Positions 22,900-31,674 of a stretch of 34,234 bases of DNA are shown here, in pieces. A program made the position numbers and the translations under genes. The notes under the pieces are model-generated. The model did not search any database. It saw nothing but the letters and a program-made list of their open reading frames with translations, and was not told the DNA's origin. The stretch comes from JAICLK01 sp036489905 (GTDB taxonomy: Bacteria; Patescibacteriota; Saccharimonadia; Saccharimonadales; UBA4665). Each line of letters begins with the position of its first letter. Position 1 is the first letter of the stretch. The stretch covers positions 1-34,234 of the forward strand of contig DASXEX010000004.1 of the NCBI GenBank assembly GCA_036489905.1, written 5' to 3'.

Positions 22900-23513
22900 G
22901 CGAAATCACGATAACCGGCGAACAAATCGTGCGGCGCGAGGAACGCCGCGAGGCCGACGACCGTGCCGTGTTCGGCTTTTGGGTTTATATTATGACCGAC
23001 TGCGTGTTGTTCGCTGGCCTGTTCGCGGTCTATGCGGTGCTACATGTCAATACGTTTGGCGGACCGGGCGCGTCTCAATTATTTGACCTGCACAATGTGC
23101 TGGCCGAGACACTTATCCTGCTCACCAGCAGTTTTACGTGCGGATTGGCCATGCTGGCGGCGCAGCAAAGGAAGCAGCGACAAGTTATCGGCTGGTTTGC
23201 GGTTACGTTTGTGCTCGGGCTGGCCTTTTTGGCGCTTGAACTGACCGAATTTCGGCACCTCGTTATTACCGGCAATAGCTGGCGGCGCAACGGTTTTTTG
23301 TCGTCGTTTTTTACGTTGGTTGGAACGCATGGGCTGCACATCACGGTTGGCCTGCTCTGGATGCTGGTTATGATGATCAAAACAGCGCGCCTTGGGCTAA
23401 CGCGCGGCGTGGTGCGGCGGCTGACCATGCTCAGCTTGTTCTGGCATTTCCTGGATATTGTGTGGATTTTTATCTTTACGATTGTCTATTTAATGGGGAG
23501 TTTGCATGTATGA
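22896..23513 (+). CDS. cyoC: Cytochrome bo3 ubiquinol oxidase subunit III (205 aa)
   Basis: Five hydrophobic helices begin at GFWVYIMTDCVLFAGLF (about residues 27-43). The helix containing GTHGLHITVGLLWMLV near residues 146-161 and the C-terminal FWHFLDIVWIFIFTIVYL are standard subunit III signatures. Length matches E. coli CyoC. It stabilises subunit I and its proton-uptake path. ATGA overlaps on both sides show tight translational coupling within the operon. Confidence 0.96.
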   Translation: MSEITITGEQIVRREERREADDRAVFGFWVYIMTDCVLFAGLFAVYAVLHVNTFGGPGASQLFDLHNVLAETLILLTSSFTCGLAMLAAQQRKQRQVIGWFAVTFVLGLAFLALELTEFRHLVITGNSWRRNGFLSSFFTLVGTHGLHITVGLLWMLVMMIKTARLGLTRGVVRRLTMLSLFWHFLDIVWIFIFTIVYLMGSLHV

Positions 23514-23896
23514 GCGCGCGTGAATCGGCGGTTGTGTCGCGGCATGAGCCGACCGGCGGCAACCTGCAAACCTATGTCAGCGGCTTTATTCTGTCGATTT
23601 TTCTGACGCTGGCGGCGTATGTGCTGGTAACGAACCATGCTTATTCTGATTGGACGATTGCGCTGGTTATCGCTGGGCTGGCCGGCGTGCAATTTGTGGT
23701 TCAGCTATTGTTTTTCCTGCACCTCGGCCGCGAATCCCGGCCGCGCTGGCGGCTTTTGGTGCTCAGCTTCATGCTGCTGGTTGTCGGGATTTTGGTAATC
23801 GGCAGTTTGTGGATTATGCATAGCTTGAACTATCGCATGACCATGACGCCGCAGCAAGTCAATAATTATTTGCAAGACCAAGACGGCGGCATTTGA
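23510..23896 (+). CDS. cyoD: Cytochrome bo3 ubiquinol oxidase subunit IV (128 aa)
   Basis: Three transmembrane helices (about residues 22-43, 48-70 and 79-103) with the family segment TYVSGFILSIFLTLAAYVLV and QFVVQLLFFLHL. The start is the ATG overlapping the cyoC stop; an in-frame start at 23462 would lie deep within cyoC. It is a small assembly and stability subunit of the oxidase. Confidence 0.93.
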   Translation: MSARESAVVSRHEPTGGNLQTYVSGFILSIFLTLAAYVLVTNHAYSDWTIALVIAGLAGVQFVVQLLFFLHLGRESRPRWRLLVLSFMLLVVGILVIGSLWIMHSLNYRMTMTPQQVNNYLQDQDGGI

Positions 23897-23898
23897 CC

Positions 23899-24753
23899 AT
23901 GCTCAAGGCTTATTATGAGCTGGCCAAGCCGGAACGGACGCTTGCCAATGTCATTATGGCGGCCTCGGGGTTTCTGTTTGCGTCTCGCTGGCACGTGGCG
24001 TGGCCGCTGTTTTTCTTCACGCTTATCGGGATCGCGCTGATTATCGCATCGGCTTGCATTGTGAATAATTACACTGATCGCGGGCTGGACGAAAAAATGG
24101 CGCGGGCCAAACATCGCGCACTCGTGACCGGCGCTGTATCAAAGCAAAAAGCGCTAATTGCCGCAATTGTCCTCGGGCTCGTTGGTTTTGCAATTCTGGC
24201 AGTGCACGTCAACTGGCTGGTTGTGGTGCTGGGCGCCATTGCCTACGTTGATTACGTGGTCTTGTATGGCTGGGTCAAACGTCGTTCAGTTCATGGCGCG
24301 CTCGCCGGGACGATCTCGGGCGCTATGCCAATCGTGGCCGGCTACTGTGCGGTCACGGATCATGTCGATGCCGCCGCTATTGTTTTATTCTTAATCATGG
24401 CGCTTTGGCAAATGCCGCATTTCTACGCCATTGCGATTTACCGGCTGAAGGACTACCGGCACGCAGGCGTTCCGGTCATGCCGGCCAAAAAAGGCATTTA
24501 CGCCACCAAGCAGCAAATTGTGCTCTACACGTTTGCTTTCATAGTCGCGGCGCTCATGCTCAATGCGTTCAGTAGCACTGGCTACACGTATGCGCTCGTG
24601 ATGGCGGCGCTCGGTTTGGCGTGGCTGTGGCTGGCCGTGCAAGGTTTTAGCGCGGACAATGACGCGGCCTGGGCCAAACGTTTTTTTATGTTCTCGCTCG
24701 TGATCAACCTGGCTTTGGCAATTATGATCCCGCTTGGCGCCGTTTTGCCATAA
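23899..24753 (+). CDS. cyoE: Protoheme IX farnesyltransferase, heme O synthase (284 aa)
   Basis: A polytopic UbiA-family prenyltransferase that converts heme B to heme O for the oxidase. The prenyl-diphosphate-binding motif NNYTDRGLD (residues 56-64) and the following ARAKHRAL are diagnostic; the second conserved region LWQMPHFYAIAIYRLKDYRHAG is near residues 171-192. The ATG at 23899 is chosen; a TTG six bases earlier would overlap cyoD by four bases like the other junctions and is the alternative. No heme synthesis genes are in the window, so heme may be imported. Confidence 0.96.
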   Translation: MLKAYYELAKPERTLANVIMAASGFLFASRWHVAWPLFFFTLIGIALIIASACIVNNYTDRGLDEKMARAKHRALVTGAVSKQKALIAAIVLGLVGFAILAVHVNWLVVVLGAIAYVDYVVLYGWVKRRSVHGALAGTISGAMPIVAGYCAVTDHVDAAAIVLFLIMALWQMPHFYAIAIYRLKDYRHAGVPVMPAKKGIYATKQQIVLYTFAFIVAALMLNAFSSTGYTYALVMAALGLAWLWLAVQGFSADNDAAWAKRFFMFSLVINLALAIMIPLGAVLP

Positions 24754-24754
24754 G

Positions 24755-24782
24755 TGGTATACTTAAGAAGAAAATAAGGAAG
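24755..24782 (+). promoter_or_regulatory. Extended -10 promoter and ribosome binding site after cyoE
   Basis: TGG-TATACT lies at 24755-24763, immediately after the cyoE stop, and an AAGGAAG ribosome binding site at 24776-24782 precedes the ATG at 24788. It could express the next small gene separately from cyo. Confidence 0.5.
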
Positions 24783-24787
24783 TGACT

Positions 24788-25048
24788 ATGGCAATTCTCA
24801 TCCATGTAATTATTGCGCTCAGCAGCATCGCGTACACGACATTTTTGTTTCTGGTTCCTTCAGAGGCAAAGCTAAAAATTTCGTATGGCTTGATTGGTGC
24901 GACATTTTTAAGCGGCACGTATTTAGTGGTGAGTCGGCAGGCGCATTTGCTGTCGACGTGCGAAACTGGTTTGGTTTATCTCGGGGCTATGACAGTCGGC
25001 GTGCTTGGCGTTCGTCATCGGTTGGCTACAATTAAAGCAAAGCGCTGA
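24788..25048 (+). CDS. Small membrane protein downstream of cyoE (86 aa)
   Basis: Three hydrophobic helices (about residues 3-22, 31-47 and 59-77) with a short basic C-terminus ending ATIKAKR. I do not recognise the family. The ATG at 24788 is preferred over a GTG six bases upstream because the AAGGAAG site is five bases from the ATG. It follows cyoE by 34 bases on the same strand, so it may serve the oxidase (assembly or heme delivery), though it also has its own promoter-like box. Confidence 0.7.
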   Translation: MAILIHVIIALSSIAYTTFLFLVPSEAKLKISYGLIGATFLSGTYLVVSRQAHLLSTCETGLVYLGAMTVGVLGVRHRLATIKAKR

Positions 25049-25061
25049 CGGTTTTCTTGAG

Positions 25062-25925
25062 CTAAGATTCTACCCGCGTGGTATGGTGGTGTGCTGCGTG
25101 CAGACGGCGTCGGTGACGAATATGTCGGTGTGTCATGTGGGTGACGTAGCCGCCGATAACGGACAGAATGGCGATGAATATTATCGCGCCCGGCCCGGTA
25201 TTGGGCAGGCTCGTGATGCCTTGTGACGCCGGAGCCGACGTTAGCGTCGTAATCGTGGTTGGCGGCGGTGATTTTGGAGTTGGAGTGGGCGTCGGTGTCG
25301 GTTTCGGCTTGGGGGTTGGTTTTGGCTGTGGTTTTGGCACTGGCGTGGCATGAACGGGGTTACCGCAACTGCCCAGAATAGCAAATTGGAACTGACCGTT
25401 TTTCATGACCACAAAGGCGGCGATGGTATTTTGGGCAAATGATACGCTCGGCGCGCGTTCGTAAAAAGTTACGCCGTCGTGAGTAACTTTCTTGCTTCCC
25501 TTTATGTTTTCACGGCCGGCCGTGACTGCTCTCGTGGCCACGACTTTGCCTTTGACTGTAACGTGGCCATTTTTGTATACGAGGCCTGCCACAGCAGTTT
25601 TGCCCGTAGCGGCAATATCACTGGCGCTGATGTCAAAGGGCGCCGCGGCATAAATTTGCGCTACACCTTTATTTTTATAGCGGGATTGTAATTGGCTCGT
25701 ACTCAGCGCGCCACAGTACATCACGGCATTGCCGTCGCAATTACGTGCCGACGAAATGCTCAATGCCTGGGCAGCCGAGTCGGCGCGTGCCACGGTAACC
25801 AGGATGGTGCCGACGAATGCGCCAACGACCATGCCATGCACGAACTTTGGTGTGGCGTGGAACAGGCGTTTGGCGTGGTGCTGGATACTTTTTTTCTTTT
25901 TAGTAACTTGTTTATGTTTTTTCAT
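25062..25925 (-). CDS. LPNTG-anchored surface protein (287 aa)
   Basis: A basic N-terminus and a hydrophobic helix (about residues 29-47, ending VARADS) form a signal peptide. The mature domain contains NCDGNAVMYCGALS (62-75) with two cysteines and a third at 187, and KVVATRAVTAGRENIKGSKK, which matches a secreted family I recall as common in Saccharibacteria. A proline-threonine-lysine spacer (residues 194-222) precedes the sorting signal: LPNTG (240-244), a hydrophobic helix and a long His/Arg-rich tail. A sortase would attach it to the wall. The ATG at 25925 is set by a -10 box seven bases upstream. Three disulfide-capable cysteines and high abundance of this type suggest an adhesion or pilus-like role, which is inference. 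Confidence 0.85.
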   Translation of the reverse strand: MKKHKQVTKKKKSIQHHAKRLFHATPKFVHGMVVGAFVGTILVTVARADSAAQALSISSARNCDGNAVMYCGALSTSQLQSRYKNKGVAQIYAAAPFDISASDIAATGKTAVAGLVYKNGHVTVKGKVVATRAVTAGRENIKGSKKVTHDGVTFYERAPSVSFAQNTIAAFVVMKNGQFQFAILGSCGNPVHATPVPKPQPKPTPKPKPTPTPTPTPKSPPPTTITTLTSAPASQGITSLPNTGPGAIIFIAILSVIGGYVTHMTHRHIRHRRRLHAAHHHTTRVES

Positions 25926-25932
25926 ACATTTA

Positions 25933-25960
25933 AGTGTATGCCATTCTTGGCATTTGTCCA
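25933..25960 (-). promoter_or_regulatory. Promoter of the LPNTG protein gene
   Basis: On the minus strand TGGACA (complement 25955-25960), a 16-bp spacer and TACACT (complement 25933-25938) end seven bases before the ATG, again predicting a leaderless mRNA. Confidence 0.6.
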
Positions 25961-26082
25961 GCATTTAGCCATAGCCAAGGTAAAACAAAACCTGTCTTTT
26001 TGTCCAAGCACTCACTTGTTAGAGGGCGCTTTAACGTGTAGGTCTATATCTTAAGTAGTTTTGTTAGGCGCTTGTGCCTTAT

Positions 26083-26751
<669 letters not shown>

Positions 26752-26760
26752 TTTTTGCTC

Positions 26761-28215
26761 CTACTCCTGCCTCATTACTTCTGATGGTCGGACGCGGGCG
26801 ATCAGCCAGCCGGCCAGCGAACTGCCGATGATAGCGATCAACACGGCCGCGCCGAGTCCGTAGGCCAGAATATTCCAGCCGACGTTGGCGTGGACGTTGC
26901 GGACACTATTGTCTAAACTGTTGGCGTTGCGTCCGAAGAAATTACGTCCGGTGGTTGGGCGCGCGCCGAAGTTTTGCCGGCCGCCACCAACGCTCAGGCT
27001 TGGGCCTTGGCCGCCCGGGCCCACAGTTTGCTGATTAGTGGAGCTTGACGAATTCGACGCATTTGTCACGAGCGTGTTCGTCACCGGGTTGCTGCCAATG
27101 ACGCCGATGATGATGCCGATGAGCGCGCCGGCAATCGTCAGCGTCACGGCTTCGCTCATGAATTGGAAAATGACGCGCGCATTACTGGCGCCGATGGCTT
27201 TCAGGACGCCGATTTCGCGCCGTCGCTCACGCACGATCATAATCATGGTTAGCAGAATGATAATGCTGCCGGCGATAACGGCGCCGACCAAGCTGTACAG
27301 TGCGATGTTTTTGACGCTGTTGAGCGGCTGGATGGTTTGATTGACCTCGTCCTGCGAATTGGTAACGTCGGCGTTTGAACCGAGCGTGTTTTTGATAGCC
27401 GTGGTCGTCGAACTGAGATTGTCGACCGAATCGACAGTCGCCACTGCGCTGGTGACATCGTCGCTCTGGCCGCTCAAGCGCTGTTCGGTCGGTAAGGACA
27501 CGACTACGTTGTTGCCGCCAGCGTCGGTGCTGCTCTTGAAAATGCCGGTGACGGTCAGCGTTTTGCCGTAGGCTGTGAAGGTCGAGCCGACTTTCAAACT
27601 ATTTTTGCTGGCCATACTCTGGCCGATCATAGAATCGTTGGTGTTGCTCGTGCCGCTGATCATCTTGCCGCTGGTGACGGTAATATTGCCGGCACCAGCC
27701 ACATTTGCCAAATTGGTCGGATCGTTTGTGCCGATAATGCTGATTGGCGGACTGAAATTGGTCGGCAAGCTGCTGCTGCCACCGTTAACAAACACATGAA
27801 AGCCATTGCCCTTGCCGCTGTTGATTTTTACCGGTGACTTCAGGCTCGTTTGGTTATTAGTAGAAATGTCGCTCGATGCCTTGGGGCCGAACGACGGCTG
27901 ACTCGAACCGATGGTCGTCAGCCGGTCGGTCAGCGCTTCGGTGACGTTGGTGACGTGCGTGAGCGAGTTGACTTTGCCGAGCTGCGAAGTCGTCAGCGCA
28001 TTGTTTGCCTGCGAGAACTGGCTGAACCCGGCCGGCGAAATCGTAATCGTGTCGCCGATGGAACTTTTGGCATCCGCGATTTTCTGCCCGACCGCCTGGT
28101 GCGCGATCAGCATGACCAGACTCAGGCCAATGGCGAGCCCCAAAATGATAATGATTGATAAACTGCGGGTTGCGTTCCGGAATGCGTTCCGCACGCCAAG
28201 TGTAATTGTATTCAT
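26761..28215 (-). CDS. MacB/FtsX-type ABC transporter permease (484 aa)
   Basis: An N-terminal transmembrane helix (about residues 17-40) is followed by a large extracytoplasmic domain of about 260 residues rich in Ser, Asn, Gly and Thr, then three C-terminal helices of the FtsX domain (starting near residue 310 with YSLVGAVIAGSIIIL, and containing RERRREIGVLKAIGAS, the family hallmark). A Gln/Gly/Asn-rich loop near residues 385-430 is unusual and probably lies outside the membrane. It forms a transporter with the downstream ATPase. A TATAGT box lies eight bases before the ATG. Confidence 0.93.
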   Translation of the reverse strand: MNTITLGVRNAFRNATRSLSIIIILGLAIGLSLVMLIAHQAVGQKIADAKSSIGDTITISPAGFSQFSQANNALTTSQLGKVNSLTHVTNVTEALTDRLTTIGSSQPSFGPKASSDISTNNQTSLKSPVKINSGKGNGFHVFVNGGSSSLPTNFSPPISIIGTNDPTNLANVAGAGNITVTSGKMISGTSNTNDSMIGQSMASKNSLKVGSTFTAYGKTLTVTGIFKSSTDAGGNNVVVSLPTEQRLSGQSDDVTSAVATVDSVDNLSSTTTAIKNTLGSNADVTNSQDEVNQTIQPLNSVKNIALYSLVGAVIAGSIIILLTMIMIVRERRREIGVLKAIGASNARVIFQFMSEAVTLTIAGALIGIIIGVIGSNPVTNTLVTNASNSSSSTNQQTVGPGGQGPSLSVGGGRQNFGARPTTGRNFFGRNANSLDNSVRNVHANVGWNILAYGLGAAVLIAIIGSSLAGWLIARVRPSEVMRQE

Positions 28216-28223
28216 AAAGCCGA

Positions 28224-28229
28224 ACTATA
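28224..28229 (-). promoter_or_regulatory. -10 box of the ABC exporter operon
   Basis: TATAGT (complement 28224-28229) ends eight bases before the permease ATG. No convincing -35 hexamer is visible and no Shine-Dalgarno separates it from the ATG. Confidence 0.4.
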
Positions 28230-28259
28230 TTGTTGCTTCCTGAACAACGCCTTGAGAAA

Positions 28260-29942
28260 CTAGCGTAACTTAGGGCGTCTTTGCAAGCTTAAGCGTGACA
28301 GCGCCAGTCCGATTTTCGGCAGCGACGACGTGTTGCCGACATAGTAAACGTAGCGCGGTTGCCATTCGGGCTCAAATTTTACTTTATACTGGTGCAGGCC
28401 TTTGGTTGAAACAAAGCGTTGCGTTGCGAGGTAAATGTAGTCGAGCAGCCGTCCACTGTTGCCGGAAAAACTCTGACGTGCCAGCGGCGACAAGCCAAGA
28501 TTGAATCGCGCGATTTGCCGCTCATGCAGGTTGCGCATGAGGTCGATAAAAAGGTAATCCATGGTATTTTTCGGTACGTCGCGGCGGTGGCGCATGAGGT
28601 CGATAGTGGCCTCGCCTGCCTTGAAGCTTGGCAATTCGTTGGCGAACGCCAGGGTTTTACCACGCGCATCACGCAGTACAAACAGTGGTGTCTCGCGAAA
28701 ATACCGACTGGAAAAATAGCCGGTGATGAAGCGCCATTCCTTGTGCCCGGGTATTTTGAGCCAATCGTTCGAAACGGCGCGCAGTTCGGCAATACGCGCA
28801 GGCGGGTGCGGCGGCAAATATCGCGTACATGCAAAATTGCCCTTCTCAAACCGGTTGACTATGTTACGGAAATATTTGTTCCGAACGGTTTCGCCTAAGA
28901 ACTTGTCGATGTCGATAACAGCGTCAGCGCCGATGAGCAGGTCACCAAAACCAAGATGTGCGAACAGTGTTTTATGCTTGTCGTTGGCGGCAATGAACGC
29001 GATGAGCCAGCCGTTATTAAAACAAAATGCTTTGAAATCTTGCATCAATTGGTCGATGGATTCGGGCTTACCTTCGGGGTTAGCGAAACAGACTGCCACG
29101 CCGCGAGCCACGCCGTATGCGATGAAGGCCTCGCCATCAGCTGAAAAAAAGTACGACTTGTCGTGGGGCCAGAGCTTGAAATAGTCGTCGATGCCCCCGC
29201 CATACTTTTCGAGTAGAGCGCGGGCACGAGCACGCTCCGCCGGTGCCTCGCTCAGATCGTGTTTAAGCGGCCGCAGGATGCTGTAGAGACAGTAGAGGAT
29301 TGTGGTGACGCCAACGACCGTCAGCGAATTGAGGAACCAATGGCTGTAGCGCGTGTGCGCCACGAGGTCGTTGCTGCTAAAGGGCCAATATTGCTGCAGG
29401 GTGTTTTCGAAAGATTCGGTAAGCGAGAATGTTCTGCCGAAATCGCGCTGGTCAAGCAGCCAGAAGCCGGCGGTGCCGTACGCGAGTGCCAAAACAATGC
29501 TGGCCACCAGTGCCCGGGCGCCTTGCACGAGGTGAACGGCCGGCGCTTTCACTACAAACTGGTTACGACCGGCCAGGAGTGTGACAATAACGAACAGCAG
29601 GAATAGCGTGTGTATCGTCGGCCGGCCGATGTAGGCTTGGCTTACGATGTTTGCGACCGACGCGCCCAGCGCGATAAACCACGCACTGCGCTTGCGTTGC
29701 AGGAGTTCGTAAGCGAGATAGGTCAGCGCGAGGCCGGTCAGCAAGTTAGTGAAGTCGGCCGCCGCTATCGTCCGCGGCAACACAATACGCTCCAGCTGCT
29801 GCGAAAGTTCAGAGTGCCGCAGGAGCGGTTGCCACGTCAGTAAGAGCCCGGTCACAAACGTAAAGAGGCTTGCGAGTTTCACGAGCAGCTGGCCATTTTT
29901 CAGTGCGGTCGCCAGCGGGTCGCGCGCTGCTGTGTTCGTCAT
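28260..29942 (-). CDS. MprF-like protein with DUF2156/LPG-synthase C-terminal domain (560 aa)
   Basis: About six hydrophobic helices (residues 20-235) precede a soluble C-terminal domain from about residue 240 to 545 that matches the lysyl-phosphatidylglycerol synthase (DUF2156, GNAT-fold) family, with LLEKYGGGIDDYFKLWPHDKSYFFS at its start and the later segment FITGYFSSRYFRETPLFVLRDARGKTLAFANELP. MprF enzymes transfer an amino acid from tRNA to phosphatidylglycerol, and so reduce surface charge and sensitivity to cationic peptides. The N-terminal part is shorter than full MprF, so flippase activity is doubtful. A TATAAT box nine bases before the ATG suggests a leaderless transcript. Confidence 0.85.
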   Translation of the reverse strand: MTNTAARDPLATALKNGQLLVKLASLFTFVTGLLLTWQPLLRHSELSQQLERIVLPRTIAAADFTNLLTGLALTYLAYELLQRKRSAWFIALGASVANIVSQAYIGRPTIHTLFLLFVIVTLLAGRNQFVVKAPAVHLVQGARALVASIVLALAYGTAGFWLLDQRDFGRTFSLTESFENTLQQYWPFSSNDLVAHTRYSHWFLNSLTVVGVTTILYCLYSILRPLKHDLSEAPAERARARALLEKYGGGIDDYFKLWPHDKSYFFSADGEAFIAYGVARGVAVCFANPEGKPESIDQLMQDFKAFCFNNGWLIAFIAANDKHKTLFAHLGFGDLLIGADAVIDIDKFLGETVRNKYFRNIVNRFEKGNFACTRYLPPHPPARIAELRAVSNDWLKIPGHKEWRFITGYFSSRYFRETPLFVLRDARGKTLAFANELPSFKAGEATIDLMRHRRDVPKNTMDYLFIDLMRNLHERQIARFNLGLSPLARQSFSGNSGRLLDYIYLATQRFVSTKGLHQYKVKFEPEWQPRYVYYVGNTSSLPKIGLALSRLSLQRRPKLR

Positions 29943-29951
29943 ATTTGGAAA

Positions 29952-29957
29952 ATTATA
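29952..29957 (-). promoter_or_regulatory. -10 box of the MprF-like gene
   Basis: A consensus TATAAT (complement 29952-29957) ends nine bases before the ATG at 29942, with no Shine-Dalgarno between. The -35 region is weak. Confidence 0.5.
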
Positions 29958-30035
29958 CAGAAAACTAGGGTGCGCGCCTAGCTAGGTCGTCGAGCCGTGC
30001 TCGCAAAAAACTACTTGCGGAAATATCTCGGAACG

Positions 30036-30554
30036 TTACCAGATGCTGACAAGGCGTAGGGTGAGCGGTTTTTTGATCTGGTTGTGGTGCTTGAAGTTGT
30101 TGATGACGACGTTGTCGCTCAAGCGCTTACCGAGCAGCTGCTGTCCGAGTGGGCTTTCGTCTGAGATTTTGCCGCTGAACGGATCGGCTTCGATTGAATC
30201 GACGATTACGTACTCCACGTGTTGACCCGCGCCTTCCAATCGGACGCGAGAACCAAGTCCTACGCGCTGGGCTTTGCTGGCCGGCTTGACGACTTCGGCG
30301 TTGGCCAGCACAGCTTCCAGTTTTTGTGATTCGGCTTCCAAAAATTGGATGGAACTCAGCGCCTGGATATAGCTGGAATCTTCGATGGACAGGTTGTCCG
30401 ACTGCTGCTCTTTCAGGGCGCGCATGCGTCCCAAATGCTCGGTCCGTTTTTTGTGCAGATCTTGCAGCTTGGTTTTCAGGTTCACAAATCCGCTTTCGCT
30501 TAAGTAATATCGCTCGCGCAAAGCGGCAAATTTCTTTTTGGCTTTTCCGTTCAT
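30036..30554 (-). CDS. GreA/GreB-like transcription elongation factor (172 aa)
   Basis: An N-terminal coiled coil (about residues 17-88) and a C-terminal FKBP-like domain (about 98-170) with the conserved segment SPLGQQLLGKRLSDNVVI fit Gre factors, which rescue backtracked RNA polymerase. The tip of the coiled coil, normally GDLSENAEY with a catalytic Asp and Glu, reads DNLSIEDSSY here: by ungapped alignment the Glu (58) is kept but the Asp position is Leu55, with Asp53 and Asp59 nearby. An extra basic N-terminal segment of about 15 residues is present. It has the best ribosome binding site of the window (AAGGAGGG, complement 30561-30568). Confidence 0.85.
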   Translation of the reverse strand: MNGKAKKKFAALRERYYLSESGFVNLKTKLQDLHKKRTEHLGRMRALKEQQSDNLSIEDSSYIQALSSIQFLEAESQKLEAVLANAEVVKPASKAQRVGLGSRVRLEGAGQHVEYVIVDSIEADPFSGKISDESPLGQQLLGKRLSDNVVINNFKHHNQIKKPLTLRLVSIW

Positions 30555-30915
30555 AGCGTTCCCTCCTTGTCGTTATTAAATTCACGGAAGTCTTTTAAAG
30601 TGTATGTCGGCAAGCTCGAGACTGGCTGCGAGTTTCCAAGAACACCCGACCTGCTCTGGCCTTGTCCTCCCAAACATTTTAGGATCGAAATATGTCTGTT
30701 TTCTTAAAGTGCCAATGTCTGCGATCGGCCGCCGGAGATGCCGAAACTCCGCGCTAATCTTGGCGGGGTTCTGTGCCCGATGTCATCTTGCACGAGCGTT
30801 TTGCTCGCGGCACATTACTTATATAGCACAATTTGGAAGTGGTCACTTGTGAGATTTTTTACAAGTATTTTAAGTCAGAAAGTTTTGCCGGAACTCTCCG
30901 ATTAATATGTCTGAT
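30555..30915. other. Non-coding gap upstream of the GreA-like gene
   Basis: About 360 bases without a supported gene. The greA-proximal part holds its leader and a possible TACACT -10 box (complement about 30597-30602). A small hairpin CGAGC-GTTTT-GCTCG lies near 30794-30808. Further right the sequence becomes richer in A and T. I see no RNA gene or riboswitch that I can name. Confidence 0.35.
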
Positions 30916-31674
30916 TCACCTGAGTACAAGCACAGCAATCAATATAGAAATATGCGACAGGTATATAGACGGCAGTTCATAGAATATAAATCTGGTCTTG
31001 TAATATGCAATCGCTAGCACATCCAGTGCCACCATCGCGATGGCTAACCCCAGTTCGATCGTCGCATACGCGCCCTTAAGATACATCGAAAATAAGACGG
31101 TTAAAGCTACGAAACCACAGGCCATAAGAAAAGCGCATGCATTGTGAAGATCCAATCTGATTTCTCCATATGCAGGAAATATACCAAGCGCTAGCTCGCA
31201 GATAAACGTGCCTGTCCACGTTGCCAGCACTACAGAACTGTGCGATATTCTCGTGGCAATGAAAAAGTAAAACGAAATAGCAAACAGCGTGCCGCACGTC
31301 CAAAGTACCATCCGGAAATAAAGAAGTGTGCGTCGACTGCTTGCGCCAAGTTGACTTATCGGAAGCGGCCGCTCGTGAGTGTATTTTTTCCAAGCAAGAT
31401 AGGTAAGCCCCGTCATGGATAAGGCAGTCGCAATAAAAGCTGAATAGAACGAGAATGGCAGCACATGTAAACTATAGCAAAGTGTCACGGAAGCCCGGGA
31501 CAATTGGTCGAAAAATGAATTGGCTGGAGAAAGGATTTGTTCCAAGCTTTTCCGGATGAGATAATAACAAACAAGAGTCTGTTGCGAGACATCCGGGAGG
31601 TACGCCACCTGCCTCACGAAGAAGATCAGAAAAATGACGGAAGCCAACGTACGAGGTCTGCGACACAAGAACAA
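30916..31674 (-). CDS. Unknown multi-pass membrane protein (252 aa)
   Basis: About six to seven hydrophobic helices. The segment LGIFPAYGEIRLDLHNACAFLMACG (about 167-191) resembles the G-x-FP...HN...A pattern of several small membrane families (DUF998- or Frag1-like), but I cannot assign it. No ATG is available near the N-terminus; the frame opens with TTG at 31674. A good AAGGAG site (complement 31700-31705) instead sits five bases before a TTG in another frame, so the 5' end may be frameshifted or the start misplaced. Codon usage is less GC-biased than in the energy genes to the left, suggesting acquired DNA. Confidence 0.55.
   Translation of the reverse strand: MFLCRRPRTLASVIFLIFFVRQVAYLPDVSQQTLVCYYLIRKSLEQILSPANSFFDQLSRASVTLCYSLHVLPFSFYSAFIATALSMTGLTYLAWKKYTHERPLPISQLGASSRRTLLYFRMVLWTCGTLFAISFYFFIATRISHSSVVLATWTGTFICELALGIFPAYGEIRLDLHNACAFLMACGFVALTVLFSMYLKGAYATIELGLAIAMVALDVLAIAYYKTRFIFYELPSIYLSHISILIAVLVLR

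Noticed and set aside
25250..25345. Short tandem GT/GG-rich repeats resembling a repeat array
   Set aside because: They encode the proline-threonine-lysine spacer of the LPNTG protein on the minus strand. There are no spacers and it is not a CRISPR.
30604..30852. Possible 82-aa plus-strand protein
   Set aside because: It has no ribosome binding site, is rich in Cys, Arg and Ser without pattern, and overlaps the greA leader. It looks like chance.
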